A program made the position numbers and the translations under genes. Source: Alphaproteobacteria bacterium (GTDB lineage: Bacteria > Pseudomonadota > Alphaproteobacteria > Rhizobiales > Hyphomicrobiaceae). From it: a stretch of DNA of 64,000 nt. Location of the stretch: positions 1-64,000 of the forward strand of contig JAGVSR010000049.1 in NCBI GenBank assembly GCA_019137195.1, given 5' to 3'. The notes beneath the pieces were generated by a model. The model had not been told where the DNA came from. It made no database searches and worked only from the letters and a program-made list of their open reading frames with translations. Each line of letters opens with the position of its first letter. Position 1 is the stretch's first letter. This document shows positions 37,586-46,661 of this stretch, piece after piece.

Positions 37586-38032
37586 TCAGTCCGATCTGGG
37601 CACGCTTGCGATGGAGGCAAAATATTCGGCGCCGGTCATACGCTTCGTGTCGTTGGCGAAGCCGTAGTAGGCGGGCTTCTCGTCGATGAAAACCTCGCGG
37701 ACGAGCCTCAGCCCCGACTTGTCGTCGAGCGCCCCCGCCGACACGGCCTCGAAGCGTCCGTCGGTCGAGCGCCAGAACAAGGCCGAGCCGCACAGCTTAC
37801 AGAACCCGCGCCGTGCCAGGTCCGACGACTTGTAGTAGGTCACGTTCGGCTCGCCGTCGATCGTGAGCGTGCCGGGCAGGCAATCGACCACCATGAACGG
37901 ACCCGTGGCCTGCCTCTGGCACATGGTGCAATGACAAGCAACGACCGCCGGCTCGACCGCCCTGCCCGAGAACCGGACGGCGCCGCACAGGCAGTGGCCG
38001 GTTACTGTCACGTGGCTGGCCATTCCCGTCAT
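37586..38032 (-). CDS. GFA/Mss4-like zinc-binding protein
   Basis: The 148-residue protein belongs to the glutathione-dependent formaldehyde-activating enzyme (GFA) fold. Its zinc cysteines are 'GHCLCGAVRF', 'CHCTMCQRQATGPF' and 'FCKLCGSALFWRS'. Most bacterial members have no proven activity. The start ATG overlaps the stop of the preceding thioesterase gene (ATGA) and the stop is 12 bases before nuoD, so it is translated from the nuo transcript. A role in complex I is not implied by its sequence. Confidence 0.88.
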   Translation of the reverse strand: MTGMASHVTVTGHCLCGAVRFSGRAVEPAVVACHCTMCQRQATGPFMVVDCLPGTLTIDGEPNVTYYKSSDLARRGFCKLCGSALFWRSTDGRFEAVSAGALDDKSGLRLVREVFIDEKPAYYGFANDTKRMTGAEYFASIASVPRSD

Positions 38033-38478
38033 GCCTTTCCGTGCGAAATCGGCGCCTGCCGCGCCGCCTTGGCCTTGGCGTTGACTTTGGCGGTAAACTT
38101 TTCCCAAGGCACAACCATGCGCTCGTGGGTACCCTCGCCGATCTTCTCTATGCCGTCGTGAGCCGAGACCTTGAAGGCGATGCGCCGGCCGCCGACGGCC
38201 GTGCATTCGGCGTCGACGGTCACCACCTGGCCGGGCACGGTCGCCGCGATGTGCGAGACGTCGATGTGGATGCCGAGCGAGCCCTCGCCAGGGTCGAGGT
38301 GCGGCTCCAGAACCTTCATGCAGGTCCACTCCATGAGCCCGACCATGAAGCCCGTCGCGAACACGGTCGGCATGAGCTGGAAGTCGTGTGCCTCCGGGTA
38401 GAGGTGCGGCACGGTCTTGTTGGCCGGAACCTTGTATTCCATGCGCGCGGTGGCGCCGGGCTTGAGGGTATCCTTCAT
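38029..38478 (-). CDS. Hot-dog fold thioesterase (FlK-like)
   Basis: The 149-residue protein resembles the fluoroacetyl-CoA-thioesterase-like group of hot-dog enzymes. The pattern 'LKPGATARMEYKVPANKTVP', 'VFATGFMVGLMEWTCMK' (with the Glu of the helix) and 'GIHIDVSHIAATVPG' (with the His) corresponds to the catalytic Thr/Glu/His region of that family. The substrate is presumably an acyl-CoA but is not known. The ATG lies 2 bases after the stop of the upstream small membrane gene and its stop overlaps the GFA gene, so all three are coupled within the nuo operon. Confidence 0.8.
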   Translation of the reverse strand: MKDTLKPGATARMEYKVPANKTVPHLYPEAHDFQLMPTVFATGFMVGLMEWTCMKVLEPHLDPGEGSLGIHIDVSHIAATVPGQVVTVDAECTAVGGRRIAFKVSAHDGIEKIGEGTHERMVVPWEKFTAKVNAKAKAARQAPISHGKA

Positions 38479-38480
38479 GG

Positions 38481-38786
38481 CTACGACCCGCTGTCCTGAC
38501 TGATGTCCCACAGCACGCGGAAGAGGCCGATGGCCGTCGCGCCGGCTGCGATGAGGCCGAGAGTAAAGCCGTTCCAGCTCGCCCCGTCGCTGCGTCCGAT
38601 CAAGGGATAGACGATCTCGCCCGCCGCCGCGACCAGAGCGACGCCCACGGGGATCATGGTCCAGACGTAGCCGAGACGGCGCGCGCCGTAGCCGACCACG
38701 GCGCCGGCGAGCGCACGCGGCCAGTCATAGATCACCGCCGAGATGATCACTAGAGCAGCAACGATCTTGCCGAAGGTCTCGTCCAT
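38481..38786 (-). CDS. Small membrane protein inserted in the nuo operon
   Basis: The 101-residue product (ATG at 38786; a GTG five codons upstream is possible) has three hydrophobic segments: 'KIVAALVIISAVIY', 'WTMIPVGVALVAAAGEIVY' and 'FTLGLIAAGATAIGLFRVLW'. I do not recognise the family. It lies just after nuoC, separated by a perfect palindrome, and is followed without gap by the thioesterase gene. It is not a known complex I subunit (not NuoK or NuoA by sequence). Confidence 0.65.
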   Translation of the reverse strand: MDETFGKIVAALVIISAVIYDWPRALAGAVVGYGARRLGYVWTMIPVGVALVAAAGEIVYPLIGRSDGASWNGFTLGLIAAGATAIGLFRVLWDISQDSGS

Positions 38787-38807
38787 CGATATTCCCGCCA
38801 CACCATA

Positions 38808-38829
38808 GGTTGGGTCGATCGACCCAACC
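38808..38829. repeat. Perfect 22-bp palindrome after nuoC
   Basis: The half-site is GGTTGGGTCGA and the full 22 bases are self-complementary with no loop. TA and CCTA flanks extend it imperfectly. It lies in the 52-base gap between nuoC and the next ORF. It could be a protein-binding site, a dispersed repeat or an mRNA processing hairpin. Confidence 0.6.
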
Positions 38830-38838
38830 CTACAGGGC

Positions 38839-39444
38839 TCACGACCTGCTCGCCTTCTCGTCTCCCGGCAGCACGTAGTCGGGCGCCTCCCATGGACTCT
38901 CGAAATCGAACCGACGGAACTCTTGCGTGAGCTTCACGGGCTCGTAGACGACCCGCTTCAGCTCGTCGTCGTAGCGCACCTCGACGTGCCCGGTGAGCGG
39001 GAAGTCCTTCCGGAGCGGATAGCCTTGGAAGCCGTAGTCGGTGAGGATACGCCTCAAGTCCGGATGCCCCGAGAATACGATGCCGTACATGTCGTAGGCC
39101 TCACGCTCGTACCAGTTGGCGGCCGGAAACACGTCGACGACAGACGGAACGGGTGTGTCCTCGCTGGCCGCCACCTTGACCCGGATGCGCCGGTTCAGTC
39201 GCGGCGCGAGCAGGTGATAGACGACCTCGAAGCGCTCCGCGCGCGCCGGATAGTCGACGCCGCAGAGGTCGATCAGCACCACGAACTGACACTTCGGGTC
39301 ATCGCGCAGAAAGGTCAGCGTCTCGACGATCCTGTCGCGAGCGACCGTGAGAGTGAGCTCACCCAGCGCGAGATGATGAGCTGCGACCCTGTCCGGCAGT
39401 CTGCCGGCGACGTAGGAGCCAAGCTCGCCAAGTGTCTCTGTCAT
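38839..39444 (-). CDS. nuoC: NADH-quinone oxidoreductase subunit C
   Basis: NuoC is the 30-kDa-type subunit of the complex I peripheral arm, next to NuoD. The 201-residue protein has the family blocks '[20 protein letters not shown]', '[20 protein letters not shown]' and '[20 protein letters not shown]' followed by DFPLTG. It is a stand-alone NuoC, not the NuoCD fusion of enterobacteria. It is separated from nuoB by one secreted-protein ORF and from nuoD by three other ORFs. Confidence 0.96.
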   Translation of the reverse strand: MTETLGELGSYVAGRLPDRVAAHHLALGELTLTVARDRIVETLTFLRDDPKCQFVVLIDLCGVDYPARAERFEVVYHLLAPRLNRRIRVKVAASEDTPVPSVVDVFPAANWYEREAYDMYGIVFSGHPDLRRILTDYGFQGYPLRKDFPLTGHVEVRYDDELKRVVYEPVKLTQEFRRFDFESPWEAPDYVLPGDEKASRS

Positions 39445-39497
39445 GTTGCCGCCTCTAAGCTCTTCCGTTCAGTCGGCCCGCGCATGCACGCACGCGC

Positions 39498-39911
39498 TCA
39501 TGGTTTCGCGTCGCTGCGTACGAGATCGGAGCAACCGGCCGTCGCCTTCTCGCCCGACTCGACATAGCAGGATGCGATGTGATCGGGGCCCAGGATACGT
39601 CCATGGCTGTATCCTTTGCTCGTCGGTGTCACCCACGCAAACGACGTGTTGTCGGGAAAGACGACTCCGAAAACGTCCTTATGACCGTCCTCGTAGTCGA
39701 AATAGCCGTGGAAGCGCCGGTCGGTCTGCTCGGTGATATGCACCGTGCGATCGCGCGTACGCAGGCCCTTCTCAGGCCCGATAGTGCTGGTTGTGCCGGT
39801 CCATGTGCCCACGAGATTGGGAATGTCGCCGGCCAATGCAGCGCCCCCCGCGGGAGACCACAGGCCCAGCGCCGCCGTGGCTATCGCCAATCCTGACAAC
39901 CTCGAACGCAT
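39498..39911 (-). CDS. Small secreted protein of unknown function inserted between nuoB and nuoC
   Basis: The 137-residue product has a signal peptide (RLSGLAIATAALGLWSPAGG, cleavage near ALAGD). The mature part of about 110 residues has beta-rich character ('NLVGTWTGTTSTIGPEKGLR', 'FHGYFDYEDGHKDVFGVVFP', 'TSFAWVTPTSKGYSHGRIL'). Two cysteines near the C-terminus may form a disulfide. The pattern suggests a small beta-barrel, but I do not recognise the family. It begins 17 bases after nuoB on the same strand and should be co-transcribed. Confidence 0.7.
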   Translation of the reverse strand: MRSRLSGLAIATAALGLWSPAGGAALAGDIPNLVGTWTGTTSTIGPEKGLRTRDRTVHITEQTDRRFHGYFDYEDGHKDVFGVVFPDNTSFAWVTPTSKGYSHGRILGPDHIASCYVESGEKATAGCSDLVRSDAKP

Positions 39912-39928
39912 CGCTCGATTTTCGCCTT

Positions 39929-40507
39929 CTACCGTTCGATCGTGCCGGTTCGCCTGATCTTCCGCTGCAGAAGCAGCACGCCGTAGACGAGCGCCTCCGC
40001 GGTCGGCGGACAGCCCGGAACGTAGATATCGACGGGGACGACGCGGTCGCAGCCACGCACGACCGAGTAAGAGTAGTGATAGTAGCCGCCGCCGTTGGCA
40101 CAGCTACCCATAGAGATAACGTAGCGCGGCTCCGGCATCTGGTCGTAGACCTTGCGAAGAGCAGGCGCCATCTTGTTGGTCAACGTGCCGGCGACGATCA
40201 TGACGTCCGACTGGCGCGGGCTGGCGCGCGGCGCGAAACCGAAGCGCTCGAGGTCGTAGCGCGGCATCGAGGCCTGCATCATCTCGACGGCGCAACAGGC
40301 TAGACCGAACGTCATCCACATCAGGGACCCGGTGCGCGCCCAGTTGATGAGCTCGTCAGTCGACGTGACGAGAAACCCCTTGTCGGCGAGCTCGTTCGAG
40401 ACCTCGCTGAAGAACGGGTCGCCCGGCTTCACGATGGAGCCCGAGCCGCCGCCCGCACCCTCACGCGCCTTGTCCAGGGCAATCTGTGGAGGAACGATCA
40501 ATCCCAT
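39929..40507 (-). CDS. nuoB: NADH-quinone oxidoreductase subunit B
   Basis: NuoB (PSST subunit) holds the terminal iron-sulfur cluster N2 of complex I. The 192-residue protein has all four ligand cysteines: '[12 protein letters not shown]' (tandem Cys), '[18 protein letters not shown]' and '[18 protein letters not shown]'. The start at 40507 (MGLIVPPQ) overlaps the end of nuoA by 10 bases. A longer frame exists but its extra N-terminus overlaps nuoA and is Arg/His-rich. Confidence 0.96.
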   Translation of the reverse strand: MGLIVPPQIALDKAREGAGGGSGSIVKPGDPFFSEVSNELADKGFLVTSTDELINWARTGSLMWMTFGLACCAVEMMQASMPRYDLERFGFAPRASPRQSDVMIVAGTLTNKMAPALRKVYDQMPEPRYVISMGSCANGGGYYHYSYSVVRGCDRVVPVDIYVPGCPPTAEALVYGVLLLQRKIRRTGTIER

Positions 40508-40863
40508 TCCAGCGCTCCTTTGCGCCACTCGTAGATGAAGCCTATCGTGAGGACCGCGAGAAAGATCATCATGGCCCAGAAGCCGAGGTCGCTCATGGTG
40601 CCGAAGGCCGCCGCCCACGGGAACAGGAACGCCACCTCGAGGTCGAAGATGATGAACAGAATCGAGACCAGGTAGAAGCGCACATCAAACTTCATGCGCG
40701 CGTCGTCGAAGGCGTTGAACCCGCACTCGTAGGCGGACACCTTCTCAGGATCCGGATTACTGACGGCGACCAGAAAGGGCGCGACCAGGAGGACGGCGAC
40801 GAAGGCGAGCGCCACCCCAAGGAAGATCGCGAGCGGCAGGTACTGCTCGAGCAGCAGGTTCAT
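40498..40863 (-). CDS. nuoA: NADH-quinone oxidoreductase subunit A
   Basis: NuoA (ND3) is a small membrane-arm subunit of complex I near the quinone site. The 121-residue protein has three transmembrane helices and the conserved loop '[20 protein letters not shown]' followed by [14 protein letters not shown], whose Cys reports on the active/deactive transition in homologues. It is the first gene of the operon, with a 150-bp upstream region that should hold the promoter. Confidence 0.96.
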   Translation of the reverse strand: MNLLLEQYLPLAIFLGVALAFVAVLLVAPFLVAVSNPDPEKVSAYECGFNAFDDARMKFDVRFYLVSILFIIFDLEVAFLFPWAAAFGTMSDLGFWAMMIFLAVLTIGFIYEWRKGALEWD

Positions 40864-41013
40864 GGGTCTTCACCTCTCGAAGGCGCAGGGCAGCGCCAGC
40901 CGAACGTGCGCCGGCCATTGACGCGGCGCAACATGCACGGAACCGGAGGGTGTTATCGCACGCTTCGACCCGGCGCAACCAGACCGAAGATCAAGGCGAG
41001 GGACGACGCGGCC

Positions 41014-41418
41014 ATGGACTTATTGACGCCTGTCACGCTGGCGGCGCTGCTTTATGGCATCGTCGCGCTGGCCTACATCGGCGTCGTCGCTCACGACGCT
41101 CTGCTCGCGCCGCGGTTCCTGAAGCCGGCAGACAAGCCCTTGCTCAACCGCATGAAAAAGACCGGGGCAGCCTTTGCACCGGTCGGCCCGGCCTACTGGC
41201 AGACGGTGATCGGCGCCCATCTCGGACACGCCATCGGGCTCCTGCTATTCGCCATTCTGGTCGGGATGGCCAGAAGCGGTCTCCTCGCCTGGCTCAGGCT
41301 GCCGCTACTCGCTGTCGGCTGCCTCTATACCGTGATCTCCTGGAAATGCTGGGTCAGGACCGCCACCGGAGCCTTGGCGACCGCGACGGCCCTGCTTGCG
41401 GCCGGATGGCTCGGCTAG
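41014..41418 (+). CDS. Small four-helix membrane protein of unknown function
   Basis: The ATG at 41014 gives 134 residues with about four hydrophobic helices: 'VTLAALLYGIVALAYIGVVA', 'AIGLLLFAILVGMA', 'WLRLPLLAVGCLYTVISW' and 'ATGALATATALLAAGWLG'. A central loop ('FAPVGPAYWQTVIGAHLGHA') has conserved-looking His and Trp residues. Longer readings of this frame cross the nuoA promoter region and are rejected. No family recognised; it is divergent from nuoA. Confidence 0.65.
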   Translation: MDLLTPVTLAALLYGIVALAYIGVVAHDALLAPRFLKPADKPLLNRMKKTGAAFAPVGPAYWQTVIGAHLGHAIGLLLFAILVGMARSGLLAWLRLPLLAVGCLYTVISWKCWVRTATGALATATALLAAGWLG

Positions 41419-41682
41419 CTTATCGCCAGCCTGCAAAACTCCGCCATCAGGGCCGCTGGGTTGCATGTCGTCCCCGCCGCCGCCCCGCTCAGACGCCCCG
41501 TTGACGCTGTCCGCGCTCAAGCTTTGAAGACAGCCTCAGATTTGCCGCAGGATCAGCCCCAGGGGACCATAGATGTCCGAGGGTTCAAAACCTGCAGGGC
41601 CACCACATACCTAACCCGCTAACCGAAATCGGGTACCGTTCCTACCTCAGGGCAACATGGTCCGGTCCCGTCTGGAGGTCCC

Positions 41683-42738
41683 TTGGCGAAGGCACGAAGC
41701 TGGCTCGACGGCAGCAACGCCTTGAGGCTCGCCCTCGCGGCGGGCCTCCTGCTCGCGGCCGTTCTTTGGCTGCGCTGGCGGGCCGCGCCCATCGTGGATC
41801 TCGTCGCACCGGCGACCGGGGACGCGGCCGAGGTCGTCTACGCAACCGGCGTGGTCGAACCCAGCCTGTGGGCAAAGGTCGTGGCGCTGGCCAGGAAGCG
41901 CATCACGGAGATCTGTGACTGCGAGGGCAAGGAGGTCGTCAAAGGCGAGGTTCTAGCCCGGCTCGACGACGCCGAGGAACGGGCGCTCCTCGCCGAGCTC
42001 GATGCGCGCCGCGCGACCATCGCCGACGACGTCGCGCGCTCCGAGAAGCTCGTGCAGAGGGATGTCGTCTCCAGGGTCACGCTGGACGAGAAGCGAACGC
42101 AGCTCAGCGAGATCAACGCCCGTATCATTGCCGTCAAGGACCGCATCCTCGATCTCGAGCTCAGAGCGCCCATGACGGGCGTCGTTCTCAGGAAGGACGG
42201 AGAGGTAGGCGAGGTCGCCGGCATCGGCACCGAGGACACCCTGTTCTGGGTCGGACAGCCGAGACCGCTCGAGGTCGAGGCCGAGGTCAACGAGGAGGAC
42301 ATCGCCAAAGTCAAGGTTGGGCAGGCCGCGCTGCTCCGCCATGAAGGTCAGGATGGCGCGCTGCCCGCAAAGGTCCAGGAGATCACACCCAAGGGCAACC
42401 CGACGACCAAGACCTTCCGCGTCACGCTCTCGCTTCCCGACGACACGCCGCTCATGATCGGAATGAGCGTGGAGGCGAACATCGTCGTCAAGGAGGCCAA
42501 AGGCGCTTTGCTGGTTCCGGCAGAGGCGATCCGCGACGGCGCCGTCTTCTCCGTCGAGAACGGGCGGCTCGTCCGTGTCCCGGTCGAGGCCGGAATCCGC
42601 GGCAATCGCATGGTGGAAATCGTGACGGGCCTGAAGCCGGGCACGCTCATTGTCGCCGAGCCTACTCCGTCCATGGTTGCCGGCGAGCGGGTCCGTGTCA
42701 GAGACGAGCCTGGCGCAGCCCAGGCAAGGACGCCATGA
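41683..42738 (+). CDS. Membrane fusion protein of an ABC efflux system (HlyD/MacA-type)
   Basis: A GGAGG ends 4 bases before a TTG start at 41683. The 351-residue periplasmic adaptor has an N-terminal membrane anchor ('ALRLALAAGLLLAAVLWL'), a lipoyl-like half ('VEPSLWAKVVALARKRITEI'), a helical hairpin (about residues 95-150), the second lipoyl half ('LELRAPMTGVVLRKDGEVG') and beta-barrel and membrane-proximal domains. It is followed within 16 bases by an FtsX-type permease and then an ATPase, so the three form an export or lipid-handling transporter of the DevBCA/MacAB type. The substrate is unknown. Confidence 0.88.
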   Translation: MAKARSWLDGSNALRLALAAGLLLAAVLWLRWRAAPIVDLVAPATGDAAEVVYATGVVEPSLWAKVVALARKRITEICDCEGKEVVKGEVLARLDDAEERALLAELDARRATIADDVARSEKLVQRDVVSRVTLDEKRTQLSEINARIIAVKDRILDLELRAPMTGVVLRKDGEVGEVAGIGTEDTLFWVGQPRPLEVEAEVNEEDIAKVKVGQAALLRHEGQDGALPAKVQEITPKGNPTTKTFRVTLSLPDDTPLMIGMSVEANIVVKEAKGALLVPAEAIRDGAVFSVENGRLVRVPVEAGIRGNRMVEIVTGLKPGTLIVAEPTPSMVAGERVRVRDEPGAAQARTP

Positions 42739-42754
42739 GCAAGCCGAGGCCCGG

Positions 42755-43986
42755 ATGAGACTCATCCTCGACATTGCCTGGACCCACATCAGCTCGCGCG
42801 TGCGCCAGACGCTGGTCGGGCTCCTGGGCGTCGCCATGGGGGTGGGCTTCTCGATCATGATGGCGGCGCTGATGGAGGGCTCGCAACGCGACTTCGTCTC
42901 CGAGCTCGTCGACAGCCTGCCGCACATCAAGGTCAGCGACGAGCGGCGCTCCGCCCCCCCGCAGCCGGCGGAAGTCGCGTACCGGGCGCTCGAGGTGGTG
43001 GGCCTCTCGACGCCCGTGATCCGTCCCGGCATCAAAAACCCCTACGCCATCGTCTCCATGCTCGAAGCCTGGATCGACGGGACGGTCGCACCCTCGGTCG
43101 AGACCCGGGCCATCATCCGCTACGCCGGCCGCGACACCGCAGCGAGCGTGATCGGCATCGACCCCGTGCGCGAGCCCAAGGTCTCGAAGCTCGCGACGCA
43201 GATCCGCGAGGGTACGCTCGCAGACCTTCATAAGGCGTCGAACGCCATCATTCTCGGCGACAAGCTCGCGGCCAAGATCGGCGCCCGCACCGGCAACTCG
43301 ATCACCCTCGTCGCCGCGACCGGCGATCTCATGACGGCGACCGTGGTCGCGCTCTTCCACTCGGGCGTCGCCCAGGCCGACGAGACGCAGGCCTACGTAC
43401 TGATGAAGACGGCGCAGATCCTCGCCGGCCAGATCGGGCTCGTGAACTCGATCCGCGTGCGCGCCGACGACATCATGGGCGCACGCGATCTCGCAACGCG
43501 CATCGAGGCGGCGACCGGCTACAAGTCCGTGTCGTGGCAGGAAGCGAACGAGGATCTGCTGTCCGCGTTCGAGATTCGCAACTTCATCATGTTCACCGTC
43601 GTCGGCGCCATCCTCTTGGTCGCCTCGTTCGGAACCTACAACATCATCTCGACCATCACGCACGAGAAGACGCGAGACATCGCCATCCTGAAGTCGCTCG
43701 GATTCCAGGAGCGCCAGGTGCGGCGCATCTTCCTTCTCGAAAGCCTCATCATTGGCGTTGCCGGAACGCTCGTGGGATGGGCTCTAGGCTATGCCCTGTG
43801 CCTCGCGCTTGGCTCCATCGAGTTCAAGAGCCCGTTCATGGACGTCAACAGACTGCCGATCTACTATACGCCGAAGCATTATCTGCTCTCCGCATCGGTC
43901 GCGCTCTCGGCGTCGGGTATCGCGGGGTTCCTGCCGGCGCGCAAGGCCGCCCAAGTGCAGCCGGTCGAGATCATCAGGGGTGCGTC

Positions 43987-43990
<4 letters not shown>
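42755..43990 (+). CDS. ABC transporter permease, FtsX/MacB-like
   Basis: The 411-residue inner-membrane protein has the FtsX/LolCE topology: one N-terminal helix ('TLVGLLGVAMGVGFSIMMAA'), a large periplasmic domain (about residues 45-265) and three C-terminal helices including 'FTVVGAILLVASFGTYNIIS' and 'GVAGTLVGWALGYALCLALG'. The cytoplasmic coupling motif 'TREKTRDIAILKSLGF'-like segment reads THEKTRDIAILKSLGFQERQ. The start is the ATG at 42755; its stop overlaps the ATPase gene by four bases (ATGA). Confidence 0.88.
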
Positions 43991-44703
<713 letters not shown>

Positions 44704-44713
44704 CGCCGGACGA

Positions 44714-44784
44714 CCTCACCCTGGACAGTCCCACTCCCCGTTCCCCTGCACCTGGTATGGGGAGAGGGTTGGGGCGAGGGGCAG
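44714..44784. repeat. GC-rich palindromic dispersed repeat
   Basis: CCTCACCCT...CACTCCCC is followed by GGGGAGAGGGTTGGGG...GAGGGGC in imperfect dyad symmetry. It lies between the ABC transporter operon and trpC and may end the former's transcript. It resembles the repeats at 36256 and 36342. Confidence 0.55.
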
Positions 44785-44854
44785 ATCGGGCCGCGCCTTG
44801 ACCCCGCGTCGGGCCCCCGGTAGCGAAGGCAGTCACACAAGTGTAGAACGGCCT

Positions 44855-45643
44855 ATGACCGACATTCTCGACAAGATCACGCAATACAAGAAGGAGGAGG
44901 TGGCCGCCGCCAAGGCGCGGCTCCCTCTCCAGGTGATGGCTGAGTACGCTCGCTCGGCACCGAAGGTGCGCCCCTTCGCGGCCGCGATCGAGGCCAAGCT
45001 CAAAGCCAGGAAAACTGCGCTCATCGCCGAGATCAAGAAGGCCTCTCCGTCGAAAGGCCTCATCCGCGCCGACTTCGATCCGCTGGCGCTCGCGAGAGCC
45101 TACGAGAAGGGCGGCGCGGCCTGTCTCTCGATCCTGACCGACGGCCCCTCCTTCCAGGGCGCGCCTGAGTACCTGACCAACGCCCGAAAGGCCGTGAAGC
45201 TCCCCGTCCTCCGAAAGGACTTCATGATCGACACCTACCAGGTGGTCGAGGCCCGCGCCTGGGGCGCGGACTGCATTCTGATCATCATGGCCGAGGTGGA
45301 CGACGCGCTCGCCGCCGACCTCGCCTCAGCCGCCGCCGACTGGCACATGGATGCGATCGTCGAGGTCCACGACGCGGCCGAGCTGGACCGGGCCTTGAAG
45401 CTCCCGTGCCGCCTGATCGGCATCAACAACCGCAACCTGAAGACCTTCGAGGTGACGCTCGCGACCACGGAGGCGCTCGCGCCCCGCATCCCCAACGACC
45501 GCATCGTTATCGGGGAGAGCGGCATCTTCACCCCCGCCGACATCGCGCGCCTTGGCAAGGTTGGCGTCGGCACCTTCCTGGTCGGCGAGAGCCTGATGCG
45601 CCAGGCCGACGTGACCGCGGCGACGAAGGCGCTGCTGGCTTAA
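44855..45643 (+). CDS. trpC: Indole-3-glycerol phosphate synthase
   Basis: TrpC closes the indole ring in tryptophan synthesis. The 262-residue single-domain enzyme has TIM-barrel landmarks: '[20 protein letters not shown]' (phosphate/substrate Lys and Ser), '[18 protein letters not shown]', '[20 protein letters not shown]', '[14 protein letters not shown]' and '[18 protein letters not shown]'. In many Hyphomicrobiales trpD precedes and moaC, moeA and lexA follow. Here moaC and moeA are kept, but trpD is replaced by the ABC transporter and lexA is absent. Confidence 0.96.
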   Translation: MTDILDKITQYKKEEVAAAKARLPLQVMAEYARSAPKVRPFAAAIEAKLKARKTALIAEIKKASPSKGLIRADFDPLALARAYEKGGAACLSILTDGPSFQGAPEYLTNARKAVKLPVLRKDFMIDTYQVVEARAWGADCILIIMAEVDDALAADLASAAADWHMDAIVEVHDAAELDRALKLPCRLIGINNRNLKTFEVTLATTEALAPRIPNDRIVIGESGIFTPADIARLGKVGVGTFLVGESLMRQADVTAATKALLA

Positions 45644-45771
45644 TCGCTCTCGTCCCGGGGCCACTGTTCGTTGCGCCGCAGCAAGGCCTCCGAGTAGGAG
45701 GCGATAACCATTTGAACTCGGTCACTGAACAGCTATACCGGCGTTGCAGACACGACCGCAGGAGACTCGCC

Positions 45772-45978
45772 TTGGACAAAGCAGAGGAAGCCCGCCGCCT
45801 CGCCGACCGCATCGCCATCGACGACCGCATCGCGGCCGTACGCGCCAATATTGCCCAGCTCACCGAGCAGGCCGCGGGCATGTCGGGGGGGGCCACCGAG
45901 GAGCTGATTGCAAGCCGCATCGAGCACCAGGAGGAGATGCTGGCGAACCTCCTCGCCGAGCGCGCGCGCCTCGAGTGA
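45772..45978 (+). CDS. Small helical coiled-coil protein of unknown function
   Basis: A TTG start at 45772 is preceded by GGAG at 8 bases. The 68-residue product ([18 protein letters not shown]... to ...[12 protein letters not shown]) is rich in Ala, Glu, Arg and Leu with heptad-like spacing and has no signal or membrane segment, so a short coiled coil is expected. It sits between trpC and moaC on the same strand, 34 bases before moaC. I know no function; longer readings of the frame run into trpC and are rejected. Confidence 0.55.
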   Translation: MDKAEEARRLADRIAIDDRIAAVRANIAQLTEQAAGMSGGATEELIASRIEHQEEMLANLLAERARLE

Positions 45979-46012
45979 TCGCCGGCCCGGCACGGATCGA
46001 GAGACCAATGCG

Positions 46013-46519
46013 ATGACAGGTAAAGGCGCCAAACTCTCGCATCTGAACGAGAAGGGCGAGGCGCGGATGGTGGACGTCTCGATGAAGGACGTCACGCACC
46101 GCGCCGCACGCGCCGTGGGGTTCGTGACCATGAAGCCGGAGACGTTGGCCCTGGTCGAGACGGGTGCGGCGAAGAAGGGCGACGTGCTGGCGACGGCGCG
46201 CATCGCCGGCATCATGGCTGCCAAGAAAACGCACGAGCTGATCCCGCTCTGCCATCCGCTCGCCATCAGCAAGGCGACGGTCGACTTCGAGCTCTCGCAC
46301 GATCCGGCCGGCATCCGCGTCACTGCGGAAGTGAAGGTCCACGGCCAGACCGGCGTCGAGATGGAGGCCTTGACCGCGGTTTCGGTCGCCGCTCTCACCA
46401 TCTACGACATGCTGAAGGCCGCTGACAAAGAGATGAGCTTCGAGGGCGTGCGCCTCGTCGAGAAATCCGGCGGACGCTCGGGGCATTTCGTGACGGCTGA
46501 CGCAACGAGGAAGGCATGA
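46013..46519 (+). CDS. moaC: Cyclic pyranopterin monophosphate synthase
   Basis: MoaC makes cyclic pyranopterin monophosphate from the MoaA product in molybdenum cofactor synthesis. The 168-residue protein has the full family pattern: '[20 protein letters not shown]' near the start, '[20 protein letters not shown]' (substrate Lys and His), '[20 protein letters not shown]' and '[20 protein letters not shown]' followed by GGRSG. The start ATG at 46013 has a GAGAG-type site upstream. moeA follows after 142 bases. Confidence 0.96.
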   Translation: MTGKGAKLSHLNEKGEARMVDVSMKDVTHRAARAVGFVTMKPETLALVETGAAKKGDVLATARIAGIMAAKKTHELIPLCHPLAISKATVDFELSHDPAGIRVTAEVKVHGQTGVEMEALTAVSVAALTIYDMLKAADKEMSFEGVRLVEKSGGRSGHFVTADATRKA

Positions 46520-46661
46520 CCGCGGCCGGTTGCAAACTCCCTTCGCTCTTGTGGGGAGACGCTTGGGGTGGGAGGATCGCCGGAGCCGAAAGTCCGGGCG
46601 CACCCCCCATCGCCACACTGCTCCACGCGGGGGGCGGGAGTCGCGCCGCTGGACACCTGCT

